A stretch of 64,000 bases of DNA from Candidatus Ideonella esbjergensis (GTDB lineage: Bacteria > Pseudomonadota > Gammaproteobacteria > Burkholderiales > Burkholderiaceae_C). Each line of letters begins with the position of its first letter. Position 1 is the first letter of the stretch. The DNA is taken from assembly GCA_016710065.1 (NCBI GenBank), contig JADJLP010000001.1:1302001-1366000 (forward strand). The letters run 5' to 3'. This document shows positions 19,801 through 27,205 of the stretch, in pieces. The notes beneath the pieces were generated by a model, which saw only the letters and a program-made list of their open reading frames with translations, did no database searches and had not been told where the DNA came from. Both the position numbers and the translations under genes were made by a program.

Positions 19801-22800
19801 GCAGGTGGCTGGCCTCAGCACCGCCGCCATGGTGGCACTCAGCTCGAACCAGATCGCTGTGCTGGGCACCGCCGACGTGGCCAGCCTGAGCGCCGCGCAA
19901 CTGGCGGCCATAGAAACCGCCGACATCAAGGCCCTGAGCACCGCTGCCGTGCACGCCCTGGGCGTGGACCAGGTGGCCGCGATGACCAGTGGTCAGTTTG
20001 CCGCCATGACCACGGCCCAGGCCATGGCCCTGACGGCCGAGCAGATCGCCGGCATGGGCACGGCCAACCTGAATGCCCTGGGCACCGCGCAGTTCGCGCA
20101 GCTGACCAGCACCCAGGTGGCGGCCATGACTGTGGACCAGGTGGCCAAGCTCGAAGCCGCCGACCTGGCCAAGCTCAGCACCGCCGCGCTGAAGGGCTTT
20201 GGCGATGACGCCATGACCGTGCTCACGACCGCCCAGGTGGCCGCGCTGACGACCGCGCAAGCCGCAGCCCTGAGCAGCACCCAATTGGCCGCGCTGAACA
20301 CCGCCGACGTGGCGGCCATCACCACCGCCGACATCAAGGCCCTGGGCACCACCGCGCTGGCTGGCTTTGCCGCCAACCAGATCGCCGGCATGACCACGGC
20401 CCAGATCGCCGCGCTTGGCACCGCCCAGGTGGCCGCACTGAGCGCCACCCAGGCGGCTGGCCTGAGCACGGCCGGTGTGGTGGCCCTGAGCTCGTCGCAG
20501 ATCGGCGTGCTGGGCACGGCCCAAGTGGTGGCCATGGACACCTCGCAGCTGGCGGCCATCGAGACGGCCGACATTCGCGCCCTCACCACCGCCGCCATCC
20601 GCGCCCTGAGCGTGGACCAGCTCAACGGCCTGGGCACGGCGCAGTTTGCCGCGCTGAGCACGGCCCAAGTGGCCGCCCTGACGGTGGAGCAGATCTCCGG
20701 CCTGTCCACCGCCGACGTCAACGCCCTGAGCACGGCGCAGTTCGCGGCCCTGGGCAGCGCCCAGGTGGCCGCCCTGACAGCCGATGAGCTGACCAAGCTC
20801 GGCACCGCCCAGTTCGCCATCCTGAGCAGCGCTCAGGTGGCAGCCCTGACGGCCGAGCAGGTGGCCCAGCTCAATGCCTCGTCGCTGGCCGCGCTCACCA
20901 CCGAAGCCCTGAAGGGCCTGGGTGTGGACGCCATGGCCGGCCTCACCACCGCCCAGGTGGCCGCGCTCACCACGGCGCAAGTGGCCTCGCTCAGCAGCAC
21001 CCAGGTGGGGGCCCTGACCACCACTGACGTGGCGGCCATGGAAACGGCCGACATCAAGGCCCTGAGCAACACCGCCATCGACGGCCTGAGCGCCGACCAG
21101 ATGGGTGCGCTCACCGCCGCCCAAGTGGTGGCCTTGGGCACCGCCCAGTTGCAAGGTCTGAGCTCGCAGCAGTTTGCCGCCCTGAGCACGGCCGCCATGG
21201 GCGCGCTCAGCACCGTGCAGATCGGCGTGCTCAGCACCAGCCAGGTGGCGGCGATGAGCGTCGCGCAGCTCGCGGCCATCGACTCGGCCGACATCAAGGC
21301 CCTGGGCACCGCCGCGCTGCGTGCGCTGAGCGGCGAGCAGGTGGCAGGCCTGACCAGCGACCAGTTCGCCGGCCTCACCACCGCGCAGGCTGCAGCACTC
21401 ACCACGGCCCAGTTGGTGGCCCTGGAAACGGCTGACCTGAACGCCCTGGGCACCGCGCAGTTTGGCGTGCTCACCAGCACCCAGATCGCCGGCCTCACGC
21501 CCGAACAGGTGGGCAAGCTGGAAACCGCCGACCTGGCCGCCCTCACCCCCACCGCCCTGAAGGGCCTGGGTGTGGACGCCATGGCCGCGCTGAGCACGGG
21601 CCAGGTGGCCGCGCTCACCTCGGCCCAGTTCACCACGCTGAGCAGCACCCCGCTCTCAGCCCTGGGCACGGCCCAGGGGGCCGCCATCACCACCAATGAC
21701 CTGAAGACGCTGGGCACCACGGCCATGGCCGGCCTGAGCGCCGAACAGGTGGGCAGCCTGACAACAGTGCAGGTGGCCGCACTGAGCAACGCCCAGGTGG
21801 CGGGCCTGAGTGCGGCGCAGTTCGCCGGCCTGGGCACCGACGACCTGGCCGCCATGAGTTCGACACAGATCGCGGTGCTGGGCACGGCCCAGGCGGCCGC
21901 GCTGAGTGGCCAGCAACTCGCGGCCATTGAAACCGCCGACATCGCAGCCCTCAGTACCGCCGCGCTGCGGGCCCTGGGTGCCGACCAGGTGGCCGCCTTC
22001 ACCAGCGGCCAGTTCGCCGCACTCAGCTCGGCCCAGGCCGTGGCGCTGACGGCAGACCAGATCGCGGGTCTGGGCACCGCCAACCTGAATGCGCTGGGCA
22101 CCTCGCAGTTCGCGGCCCTGAGCAGCGCCCAGGTGGCCGCCATCTCGGCCGCGCAAGCCGCCAAGCTGGAAAACGCCGACGTGGCCGCGCTGAGCACGGC
22201 TGCCGTCAAGGGCCTGAGCCAGGAGGCCATTGCGGCCCTGACCACCGGCCAGGTGGTGGCCATGACCTCGGCCCAGGTGGGCGCGCTGAGCAGCGGCCAG
22301 ATGAGCGCCATGACCAACGCCGATCTGGCCAAGCTGGAATCGGCCGACATCAAGGCCCTGAGCACCACCACGCTGGCCGGCCTGAGCGCCGCCCAGATGG
22401 GTGGCCTGACCACCGACCAGATCGCCGTGCTGTCCACCGGCCAGGTGTCGGCCTTCACGCCTGACCAGCTCAGTGGCCTGGGCACTGCGGGCATCGCGGC
22501 GCTCAGTTCGACCCAACTGGGTGTGCTGGGCAGCGCCCAGGTGGCGGCCTGGACCAACACCCAGCTGGCCGCCATAGAAACCGCCGACATCAAGGCCCTG
22601 AGCACCGCTGCACTGCACGCGCTGGCACCTGACCAGGTGGCTGCGATGACCGCCGACCAGTTCTCGGCCCTCACCACCGCGCAGGCGGTGGCGCTGACGG
22701 CCGACCAGTTGGCAGGCCTGAGCACCGCCGCGCTGAACGCGCTGGGCACCGCCCAGTTCGGCGTGCTGGGCAGCGCCCAGGTGGCAGCCTTGTCTGCCGC

Positions 22801-25800
22801 GCAAGTGGGCAAGCTGGAAACCGCCGACGTGGCGGCGCTGAGCACGGCCGCCATGAAGGGTCTGGGTGCAGAGGCCGTGGCAGCCTTGAGCACCGGCCAG
22901 ATGGCAGCACTCACCACCGCACAAGCCGCGTCGCTGACCAGCGGGCAGCTCTCGCTGCTGGGCTCGGCCGATGTGGCCGCCATCACCACGGCCGACATCA
23001 AGGTGCTGACCACCAGCGCCCTGGCCGGCCTGAGCGCAGACCAGCTCTCGCACCTGACCACGGCCCAGATCGTGGCGCTGTCCACCGCCCAAGTCTCGGC
23101 GCTGACACCCGATCAGCTCACCGGCCTGGATGTGAACGACGTGGCAGCCCTCAGCTCCAGCCAACTGGCGGTGCTGGGCAGCGCACAACTCACGGCCATG
23201 AGCACGGCGCAGCTGGCGGCCATCGAAACCGCCGACTTCAAGTCGGTGGCCACGGCCGCCCTGCACGCCCTTGCCGCTGACCAGGTGGCGGCTCTCACCA
23301 GCGGCCAATTCAGCGCCATGACCACGGCCCAGGCCGTGGCCCTCACCGGCGACCAGCTCGCCAGCCTGAGCACCGACAAGCTGAACGCGCTGGGCTCGGC
23401 CGAGTTTGCGGTGCTCAGCAGCGCCCAGGTGGCGGCCCTCACGGCCGCCCAGGTGGGCAAGCTGGAAACCGCCGACGTGGCCGCCCTGGGCACCGCAGCC
23501 CTCAAGGGCCTGGGTGTGGAGAGCGTGGCCGCGCTGACCACGGCGCAGATGCAGTCCATCACCTCGGCGCAGTTCGCCTCGCTGAGCAGCACGCAGCTGG
23601 CTGCGCTGGGTTCCGCCGACGTGGCGGCCATCACCACGGCCGACCTGAAGGCCATGGGCACCACCGCGCTGGCCGGCCTGAGCGCTGACCAGATTGCCAG
23701 CCTCACCACGGCGCAAATCGCTGCACTGGGCACCGCCCACATCGCCGCGTTGAGTGCCGAACAGGTGACCGGGCTGAGCGTGGGCAGCGTGACGGCACTC
23801 AGCTCGTCACAAGTGAGTGTGCTGGGCAGCACCCAGCTGGTGGCCTTCAACACGGCGCAACTGGCGGCCATCGGTACCGACGACATCAAGTCCCTGGCCA
23901 CTGCCGCCCTGCATGCGCTGGGTGCCGACCAGGTGGCCGCAATGACCAGCAACCAGTTCGGCGCCCTGACCACGGCCCAGGCCGTGGCCCTGACCGCCGA
24001 GCAACTCGGCACCCTGGGCACGGCCAGCCTCAACGCCATGAGCTCGGCCGACTTTGCGGTGCTGAGCAGCACCCAGGTGGCCGCCCTCACGGCCGCCCAG
24101 GTGGGCAAGCTGGAAACGGCTGACCTGGCTGCCCTCACCACCGCTGCCCTGAAGGGGCTGAGTGTGGAAGGCGTAGCCGCGCTGACGACCGCGCAGATGC
24201 TGGCCATCAGCACGGCGCAGTTCGCCTCCTTCAGCAGCACCCAGCTGGGTGCGCTGGGCTCTGCCGACATGGCGGCCATTACCACGGCCGACGTGAAGGC
24301 CATGGGCACGGCGGCGCTGGCCGGCCTGAGCGCCGAGCAGCTCTCGCACCTGACCGACGACCAGATCGCGGCACTGGGCACGGCCCATGTTGCGGCGCTG
24401 ACCGGCGAGCAGCTCACCGGCTTGACGGTGGGCAGCGTGACTGCGCTCAGCTCGACCCAGATCGGGGTGCTGGACAGCAACCAGCTCACCGCCTTCAGCA
24501 CCGCGCAACTGGCCGCCATCTCCTCTGCCGACATCAAGTCGGTGGGCACGGCAGCCCTGCATGCGCTGGGCGCCGACCAGGTGGCCGCGATGACCAGCGA
24601 CCAGTTCAGTGCCATGACCACGGCCCAGGCCGTGGCCCTGACCGCTGACCAACTGGCCGGCCTGAGCACGGCCAAGCTGAATGCGTTGAGCTCGGCCGAC
24701 TTCGCAGTCTTGAGCAGCACCCAGGTGGCGGCCCTCACGGCCGCCCAGGTGGCCAAGCTGGAAACGGCCGACCTGGCCGCCCTGAGCACGGTGGCCCTGA
24801 AGGGCATGACCGTGGAAGGCGTGGCCGCGCTGAGCACTGGCCAGATCGTGGCGCTGACATCAGCCCAGGCCGCGTCGCTGAGCGCCGACCAGTTGGGCGC
24901 CATCACCACCGCCGACCTGGCCGTGATGGAAACCGCCGACCTCAAGGCGCTGTCCACTGCGGCCCTGGCCGGCCTGAGCGCAGGCCAGGTGGGTGCCTTG
25001 ACGGCACCCCAGGCGGCCGCACTCACCACCGCCCAGGTGCATGCGCTGACCTCTGACCAGATGCTGGGCATGAGCCCCGCAGGCGTGGCCGCGCTCACCA
25101 CGGCCCAGGTCTCGGTGCTGAGCGCCGCCCAGGTGGACGGACTCACCACGGCGCAACTGGCCGCCATCTCGACGGCCGGCATCAAGACCATGAGCACCGA
25201 GGCGCTGAGCGTGCTGACCTCGGCTGAAGTCAGCAAGCTGACTTCGGACCAGATCGCCGCACTGACCACCCAGCAGATCGAGGCCCTCACCTCCGACCAG
25301 GTCAAGGGCTGGACCAATGCCGACATGGCTGCGCTCAGCTCCAAGCAGGTGGCCGTGCTGACGCCCGACCAGCTCAATGCGCTCACCACCACGCAACTGG
25401 TCAACATCGACAGCGCTGACATGAAGTCGCTGACCACAGCCACCCTGAGCGCACTGGCCACAGCCAGCTTCGCCGCCCTCACCACCGACCAGTTGGTGGC
25501 CCTGGGCACTGCGCAGTTTGCGGCCATCACCAGTGAGCAACTGGGCGGCATGACGGCCGGCCAGCTGGGCGCCATCGAAACCGCCGACCTGCGTGCGCTG
25601 AGCGTGGGCGCCCTGGCGGGCCTGAGTTCGGCCGATGTGGCGGCACTCACCTCTACCCAGGTGAGCTCGTTGACCACCGCCCAGATCGCGGCCCTCACCA
25701 GTGACCAGTTCAAGGGCCTGACGACCGACGACATGTCGGCACTGACGGCCGCCCAGGTGGCGGTGATCTCCAGCGCCCAACTGGGCGCCTTGACCACCAC

Positions 25801-27007
25801 CCAAGTGGCCGCAATCGACGCGGCCGACATGAAGAGCCTGAGCACCGACGCGCTGGCCGGCTTGACCAACGGCGACATGGCCGCGCTGACCAACGAACAG
25901 CTGCAAGGCATGATCACCGTGCAGTACGCCGCGCTCAGCACGGCCCAGTTCTCGTCGCTCACCACGGCGCAACTTGCGGCCCTGGAAGTGGCCGACCTGA
26001 AGGCCGTCAGCACCGAGGCCTTGCACGCCCTGGTGGGCAGCCAGATTGCGGCCTTCACGCCCACCGAGATCGCCTCGCTGACCACCGACCAGTTCGCGTC
26101 GCTGAGCAGCGCCCAGATCACGGCGCTGACCACGGCACAGGCGGCAGCCCTCACGGCGGCCGAGATCCGGGCCTTCACCACCGACCAGATCGCCGGCCTG
26201 GAAACCGCCGACATCGCCGCCATGAGCGCTTCGCAGGCGGCTGCCTTTGAAGCGGCAGACAAGGCGGTGATGACGGTTGACCAGGCTGCAGCGCTCGCGG
26301 CCACCCCGATCGTGCTCGACCTGAACGGCGACGGGGTGCACACCACCACAGCGGCCCAGGGCGTGAACTTCGACCTGGATGGCAATGGCACGGTGCAGAA
26401 GGTTGGCTGGGTGGACACCACCGATGGCCTGCTGGCCATGGACCGCAACGGTGACGGCCTGATCAGCAACGGCACCGAGCTGTTCGGTTCTGCCACGCAG
26501 ACCGCCACCGGCACCGCCGCCGACGGCTTTGCAGCCATGGCGGCCATGGACAGCAACCACGACGGCATCCTGAGCAACCTCGACCTCAACTTCGACAAGC
26601 TCAAGCTGTGGGTGGACGCCGACCACGACGGTGTCAGCGATACAGGCGAACTGAAGTCGCTCGGCGACTACAGCATCAGCTCGATCAACCTGGCGGCGCA
26701 GGCTGGCACGGCGGTCGACAACGGCAACTTCCTGGGTCTGACATCGTCGTACACCACGACCGATGGCAGCCAGCATGCGGTGGCCGACGTGTGGTTCGCC
26801 AAGGACAGCACGGCCGCGTCCGCCGAGGCGGCGCCGAAGCTGAGTGACCTGCTGGCCGCACCCACGGCCGACCTGGCCGCTGGCCTGACCACGGCCGCCA
26901 CCGCAACTGCGGTGCCAGCGCCGGCCGAAGCCACCCAGGCCCACGCCGCCGTTCTGCCCATCGACAAGACGCTGCAGGAGGAGTACCGCCACTTGCCGCT
27001 GATCTGA
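10871..27007 (+). CDS. Giant secreted or surface repeat protein: 641 octapeptide repeats plus EF-hand-like type I secretion C-terminus
   Basis: This is a protein of about 5,378 residues (roughly half a megadalton). The start at 10871 (MATSIPT) is preferred to an in-frame ATG at 10805 because AAGGAA lies 7 bases upstream and the repeats begin immediately after it. Residues 8 to about 5141 are 641 uninterrupted octads with consensus LSTAQVAA: position 1 Leu/Ile/Met/Phe; 2 Ser/Thr/Gly/Glu; 5 Gln/Asp; 6 Val/Ile/Leu/Met; 7-8 small. Octads form 10-, 7- and 10-octad blocks and these form 216-residue super-repeats. There is no Cys and almost no Pro or aromatic residue in the array. The last 235 residues carry DLNGDG, DRNGDGLISNGTELFG, DSNHDG and DADHDGVSDTGEL. 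This calcium-binding tail, as known from many RTX-like and VCBS-like type I secretion substrates, together with no N-terminal signal peptide, suggests type I export. No ABC or HlyD gene is nearby. Its function is not recognised; adhesin, S-layer-like coat or fibre are possibilities. Confidence 0.92.
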   Translation: MATSIPTLTTADIAALSTAAVAALTTEDWAAFSTDQIVALTSVQSGAISPAGLAALGTGQIAAFENADLSAIKTAALRSLSDTQLAALTTTQFAALTPTQVGALTTAQIAGLGSNDIVALGTAQAAALTAAQVGAFSADQLSHLETADLAVLGAAQIAALKADRIAGLSPTQVAALSSTQVAVLSSAQVAGLSTAQVAAIESGDFKALSTAAVRALSAEQLGALNSSQMASLTTTQVGALTAGQLAALSTTNLDAMGTAAFAKLSSAQVAALTTEQVANLETADVAALGTAAVKGLGGEALAALGTAQAAAFTTAQMASLTSAQVAAFETADLAAMSAADITALGVLGLKGLSAAQVAGLTSAQVAGLSTAQVGSLTAEQLTGLGTANLVALTSAQVAALTGAQVASLSSTQLGAMETADLKALSTTALRALAADQLSNLGTGQIASLSTGQVAALSATQLSGLSTTNLTALGTAQYAALGSAQVAALTADQVANLQTADVAALSAGALRGLGVDAVAALTTAQVAALTSGQLGALTSTQIRALETADVAAITTANLKALAPAALAGLTAEQIGSLTTGQAAALSTAQVAALGSLQIAGLSTDNIAALSAAQVGAISPAQAAALSTAQLAAIETADIKSLSTAALRSLSAEQMAGLGSTQVAALSSTQVAALGSAQLAGLNSADIVALGSAQVAMLSATQVAALTADQVAKLEATDLAALTPAALKGLSAEAMAGLTTAQVAALTSAQVAALSSAQLAALTSTDVAAIESADIKAISPAALAGLSADQIGQLTPGQVAALGSAQIAALKVDQLAGLSTASIAGLSSAQVAGLSPAQVAGMTTGQLAAIESADIKALGTAAVRALSADQLAAMGSNQFAAFTTAQVGVLNAEQIAGLGTANLNALGTAQFAVLGSAQVAALTTAQVAGLANADVAALNTAALRGLDADAVAALTTGQVAALTSNQAAALTSKQLAAMETADVAAITTADIKALNPAALSGLSSAQIDALTSGQLAVMSSAQIAALPMDAASLAGLSTTDVANLSSLQVAALSGTQLAAFTNTQLAAIETADIKAISTVALRALSADQLGALGSAQIAALTTGQVASLTTAQVAGLSTAVIGALGTAQIATLTGAQVGALTADQVSKLDTADVAVLSTNALRGLGVDAMAALTTAQVASLSTAQIAGLTSTQLRAMETADVAAITTADIKALSPAALASLNPDQIGALTNGQIAALGTAQVAALKAEQLSSLGTGSVAALSSTQVAVLSTAQVAGLSTAQLAAIETADIAALSTAVMRSLGADQLAALGTGQMAALSTTQVAALTPTQLASLATEDVAALGSAQVAVLSSAQLAALSAEQVAKLDAGDLAAVGTAALRGLGVDAMAALTTAQVAALTTAQAASISSTQLAALTTAGLAAITSADIKALSPSALASLNAEQVGALTSTQLSAMSSAQIAALPTDPVSLGGLSTADVANLSSLQVAALSGAQVASLTATQLAAIETADIKALSTAALRALSADQLSSLSATQMAALTTAQVASLNADQLAGLSTTNLNALGTAHFANLSAAQVAALTAAQVAKLETADVAALGTAALRGLGADAIAALTTAQAEALTSGQLAAFSAAQLGALETADVAAISTADIKALTPAALASLSAEQLGSLSAGQIAALTTEQVAALRTDRLSGLGTAQIVALSSAQVGALSSAQVAVLSTAQVAAIETADIKALSAAALRALSVDQLGALSTTQVSALTTAQVAALSTGQLAGLNTADIVALSTAQVAMLSSSQVAALTAEQVSKMEAADLAALNTAAVKGLSIDAMGALTTAQAAALTSLQAAALSSTQLAALTTANLAAISTADIKNLGAGALAGMSADQMGSLTSGQVAAMGLAQIAAIKADQFAGLSTAAVAALSSNQVAVLSATQAAAMTTAQLAAIETADIKSLSTAALHALTADQVAAMSSGQFAAMTTAQAAALSADQLAAVGTADLNALGATQFATFGSAQVAAMTTAQIAKLETADLAALSTAALKGLNAEAMAALTTGQVAALTTAQAASLTSTQLAALNTADIAAIESADIKALAATALAGLGSAQVEALTSSQLAAMSSAQIAALPVDPASLAGLSSTDIANLSSLQVAALTSAQLAALTSTQLAAIETADIKALSTAALRALNADQLSTLSAGQVAALSSSQVASLTADQLAGLSTANLNAMGTALFAGLTSTQVAALTAAQVAKLETADVAALGTAALKGLGADAIISLTTAQAAALTTAQLAAFSSAQLSALETADIAALSTANVKALSNTALASLSAEQVGALGTAQIAALSTSQIAALKPDQVANMGTAAVAALSSSQVGVLTAAQVAAMGTAQVAAIETADIKALSTAALRALGVDQITALGVTQVAALTTAQVAALSTLQMASLTTAELVALGTAQIAALNSTQVEALTPEQVAKMEAADVAALSTAAIRGLGADAMGVLTTAQVAALTSLQAAALTSAQLGALTTADVAAITTADIKNLSASALLGLNAEQMGSLTAAQIGALGTAQIAGLAASQVAGLSTAAVVALSSTQIGQLSAAQVAAMSNAQLAAIETADIKSLSTAALRQLSAEQVAGMGTAQLTAFTTAQAAALTTAQLNGLDTAHLNALGSAQFVAFTSAQVAGLTADQVAKLETADLAALGTAAIKGLGVDAMALLSTAQVAALTSAQVAVLSSNQLAALSTADVAAIETADVKALGTAALAGLSPDQMGSLTTAQILALGTAQLVALRADQMAGLSTAAMGALSTAQLSVLGTAQVTALGVAQLGAIDTADIKALSTAAVHALNAEQVAALTTGQFAALTTAQAQALGTAQLNGLATGDLNALGTAQFGVLGSAQVAALTAEQVGKLETADLAALDTAALKGLGGEAMAALTTGQVAALTSAQVAALSSTQLAALTTADVAAITTADIKAIGTAALAGLSADQMTALTTAQIGALSTTQVAALSAEQVAGLSTAAMVALSSNQIAVLGTADVASLSAAQLAAIETADIKALSTAAVHALGVDQVAAMTSGQFAAMTTAQAMALTAEQIAGMGTANLNALGTAQFAQLTSTQVAAMTVDQVAKLEAADLAKLSTAALKGFGDDAMTVLTTAQVAALTTAQAAALSSTQLAALNTADVAAITTADIKALGTTALAGFAANQIAGMTTAQIAALGTAQVAALSATQAAGLSTAGVVALSSSQIGVLGTAQVVAMDTSQLAAIETADIRALTTAAIRALSVDQLNGLGTAQFAALSTAQVAALTVEQISGLSTADVNALSTAQFAALGSAQVAALTADELTKLGTAQFAILSSAQVAALTAEQVAQLNASSLAALTTEALKGLGVDAMAGLTTAQVAALTTAQVASLSSTQVGALTTTDVAAMETADIKALSNTAIDGLSADQMGALTAAQVVALGTAQLQGLSSQQFAALSTAAMGALSTVQIGVLSTSQVAAMSVAQLAAIDSADIKALGTAALRALSGEQVAGLTSDQFAGLTTAQAAALTTAQLVALETADLNALGTAQFGVLTSTQIAGLTPEQVGKLETADLAALTPTALKGLGVDAMAALSTGQVAALTSAQFTTLSSTPLSALGTAQGAAITTNDLKTLGTTAMAGLSAEQVGSLTTVQVAALSNAQVAGLSAAQFAGLGTDDLAAMSSTQIAVLGTAQAAALSGQQLAAIETADIAALSTAALRALGADQVAAFTSGQFAALSSAQAVALTADQIAGLGTANLNALGTSQFAALSSAQVAAISAAQAAKLENADVAALSTAAVKGLSQEAIAALTTGQVVAMTSAQVGALSSGQMSAMTNADLAKLESADIKALSTTTLAGLSAAQMGGLTTDQIAVLSTGQVSAFTPDQLSGLGTAGIAALSSTQLGVLGSAQVAAWTNTQLAAIETADIKALSTAALHALAPDQVAAMTADQFSALTTAQAVALTADQLAGLSTAALNALGTAQFGVLGSAQVAALSAAQVGKLETADVAALSTAAMKGLGAEAVAALSTGQMAALTTAQAASLTSGQLSLLGSADVAAITTADIKVLTTSALAGLSADQLSHLTTAQIVALSTAQVSALTPDQLTGLDVNDVAALSSSQLAVLGSAQLTAMSTAQLAAIETADFKSVATAALHALAADQVAALTSGQFSAMTTAQAVALTGDQLASLSTDKLNALGSAEFAVLSSAQVAALTAAQVGKLETADVAALGTAALKGLGVESVAALTTAQMQSITSAQFASLSSTQLAALGSADVAAITTADLKAMGTTALAGLSADQIASLTTAQIAALGTAHIAALSAEQVTGLSVGSVTALSSSQVSVLGSTQLVAFNTAQLAAIGTDDIKSLATAALHALGADQVAAMTSNQFGALTTAQAVALTAEQLGTLGTASLNAMSSADFAVLSSTQVAALTAAQVGKLETADLAALTTAALKGLSVEGVAALTTAQMLAISTAQFASFSSTQLGALGSADMAAITTADVKAMGTAALAGLSAEQLSHLTDDQIAALGTAHVAALTGEQLTGLTVGSVTALSSTQIGVLDSNQLTAFSTAQLAAISSADIKSVGTAALHALGADQVAAMTSDQFSAMTTAQAVALTADQLAGLSTAKLNALSSADFAVLSSTQVAALTAAQVAKLETADLAALSTVALKGMTVEGVAALSTGQIVALTSAQAASLSADQLGAITTADLAVMETADLKALSTAALAGLSAGQVGALTAPQAAALTTAQVHALTSDQMLGMSPAGVAALTTAQVSVLSAAQVDGLTTAQLAAISTAGIKTMSTEALSVLTSAEVSKLTSDQIAALTTQQIEALTSDQVKGWTNADMAALSSKQVAVLTPDQLNALTTTQLVNIDSADMKSLTTATLSALATASFAALTTDQLVALGTAQFAAITSEQLGGMTAGQLGAIETADLRALSVGALAGLSSADVAALTSTQVSSLTTAQIAALTSDQFKGLTTDDMSALTAAQVAVISSAQLGALTTTQVAAIDAADMKSLSTDALAGLTNGDMAALTNEQLQGMITVQYAALSTAQFSSLTTAQLAALEVADLKAVSTEALHALVGSQIAAFTPTEIASLTTDQFASLSSAQITALTTAQAAALTAAEIRAFTTDQIAGLETADIAAMSASQAAAFEAADKAVMTVDQAAALAATPIVLDLNGDGVHTTTAAQGVNFDLDGNGTVQKVGWVDTTDGLLAMDRNGDGLISNGTELFGSATQTATGTAADGFAAMAAMDSNHDGILSNLDLNFDKLKLWVDADHDGVSDTGELKSLGDYSISSINLAAQAGTAVDNGNFLGLTSSYTTTDGSQHAVADVWFAKDSTAASAEAAPKLSDLLAAPTADLAAGLTTAATATAVPAPAEATQAHAAVLPIDKTLQEEYRHLPLI
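10892..26293 (+). repeat. Array of 641 tandem 24-bp (8-codon) repeats
   Basis: From the codon at 10892 every 24 bp begins with a codon for Leu or another bulky hydrophobic residue. There are 7 octads, then a 17-octad block (11060-11467), then 21 super-repeats to about 25165, then 47 more divergent octads to 26293. The only departures from the 8-codon phase are three two-codon insertions near 13950, 15240 and 17200, in which an octad becomes LPxDxxSLxG. Confidence 0.9.
11465..25162 (+). repeat. 21 tandem 648-bp super-repeats (27 octads each)
   Basis: The marker codons for A-I/M-E-T-A-D-I-K recur at 11465, 12113, 12761, 13409, 14063, 14711, 15365, 16013, 16661, 17315, 17963, 18611, 19259, 19907, 20555, 21275, 21923, 22571, 23219, 23867, 24515 and 25163. 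Spacing is exactly 648 bp except three of 654 bp (copies 4, 6 and 9; a two-residue insertion) and one of 720 bp (copy 15; three extra octads). Each copy has three sub-blocks of 10, 7 and 10 octads, beginning IETADIKA, LETADVAA and ITTADIKA. The last four or five copies look more alike (STAALHAL, TTAQAVALT) than the early ones. Confidence 0.92.
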
Positions 27008-27033
27008 CGCACAGCGCCTGCACCCGCAGGCTC

Positions 27034-27072
27034 GGGCCGCCACCCTCACCCGAGGCTGGCGGCCCGTTTCAT
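27034..27072 (+). terminator. Intrinsic terminator after the giant gene
   Basis: GGGCCGCCA and TGGCGGCCC form a perfect 9-bp GC-rich stem (27034-27042 with 27057-27065) with a 14-base loop, followed by GTTTCATT. It lies 27 bp after the stop codon of the giant gene. Confidence 0.75.
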
Positions 27073-27205
27073 TGGGGCGGCACGAACGCAGGGCAGGGCG
27101 GCGAGATCAAGCGGAATGGTTTGCCGTGGACATTGGGAAGGTGACGGGGCTTCGTTTCCGGTTCGCGTGCCAGGGGCGGCATTTGGCGGGTATCGTCAGG
27201 TGGAC

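Noticed and set aside
10892..26293. Possible CRISPR array or non-coding satellite because of dense tandem repeats
   Set aside because: The repeats are in codon phase, preserve amino-acid properties rather than bases, and have no constant repeat with unique spacers.
10865..27049. Very long open frames on the minus strand across the giant gene (up to about 1,490 codons) and alternative plus frames
   Set aside because: They are antisense or off-frame copies of the 24-bp repeat, which by chance contains no stop in those frames. Their translations are Ala/Ser/Arg- or Gly/Gln/His/Arg-rich and lack start signals.
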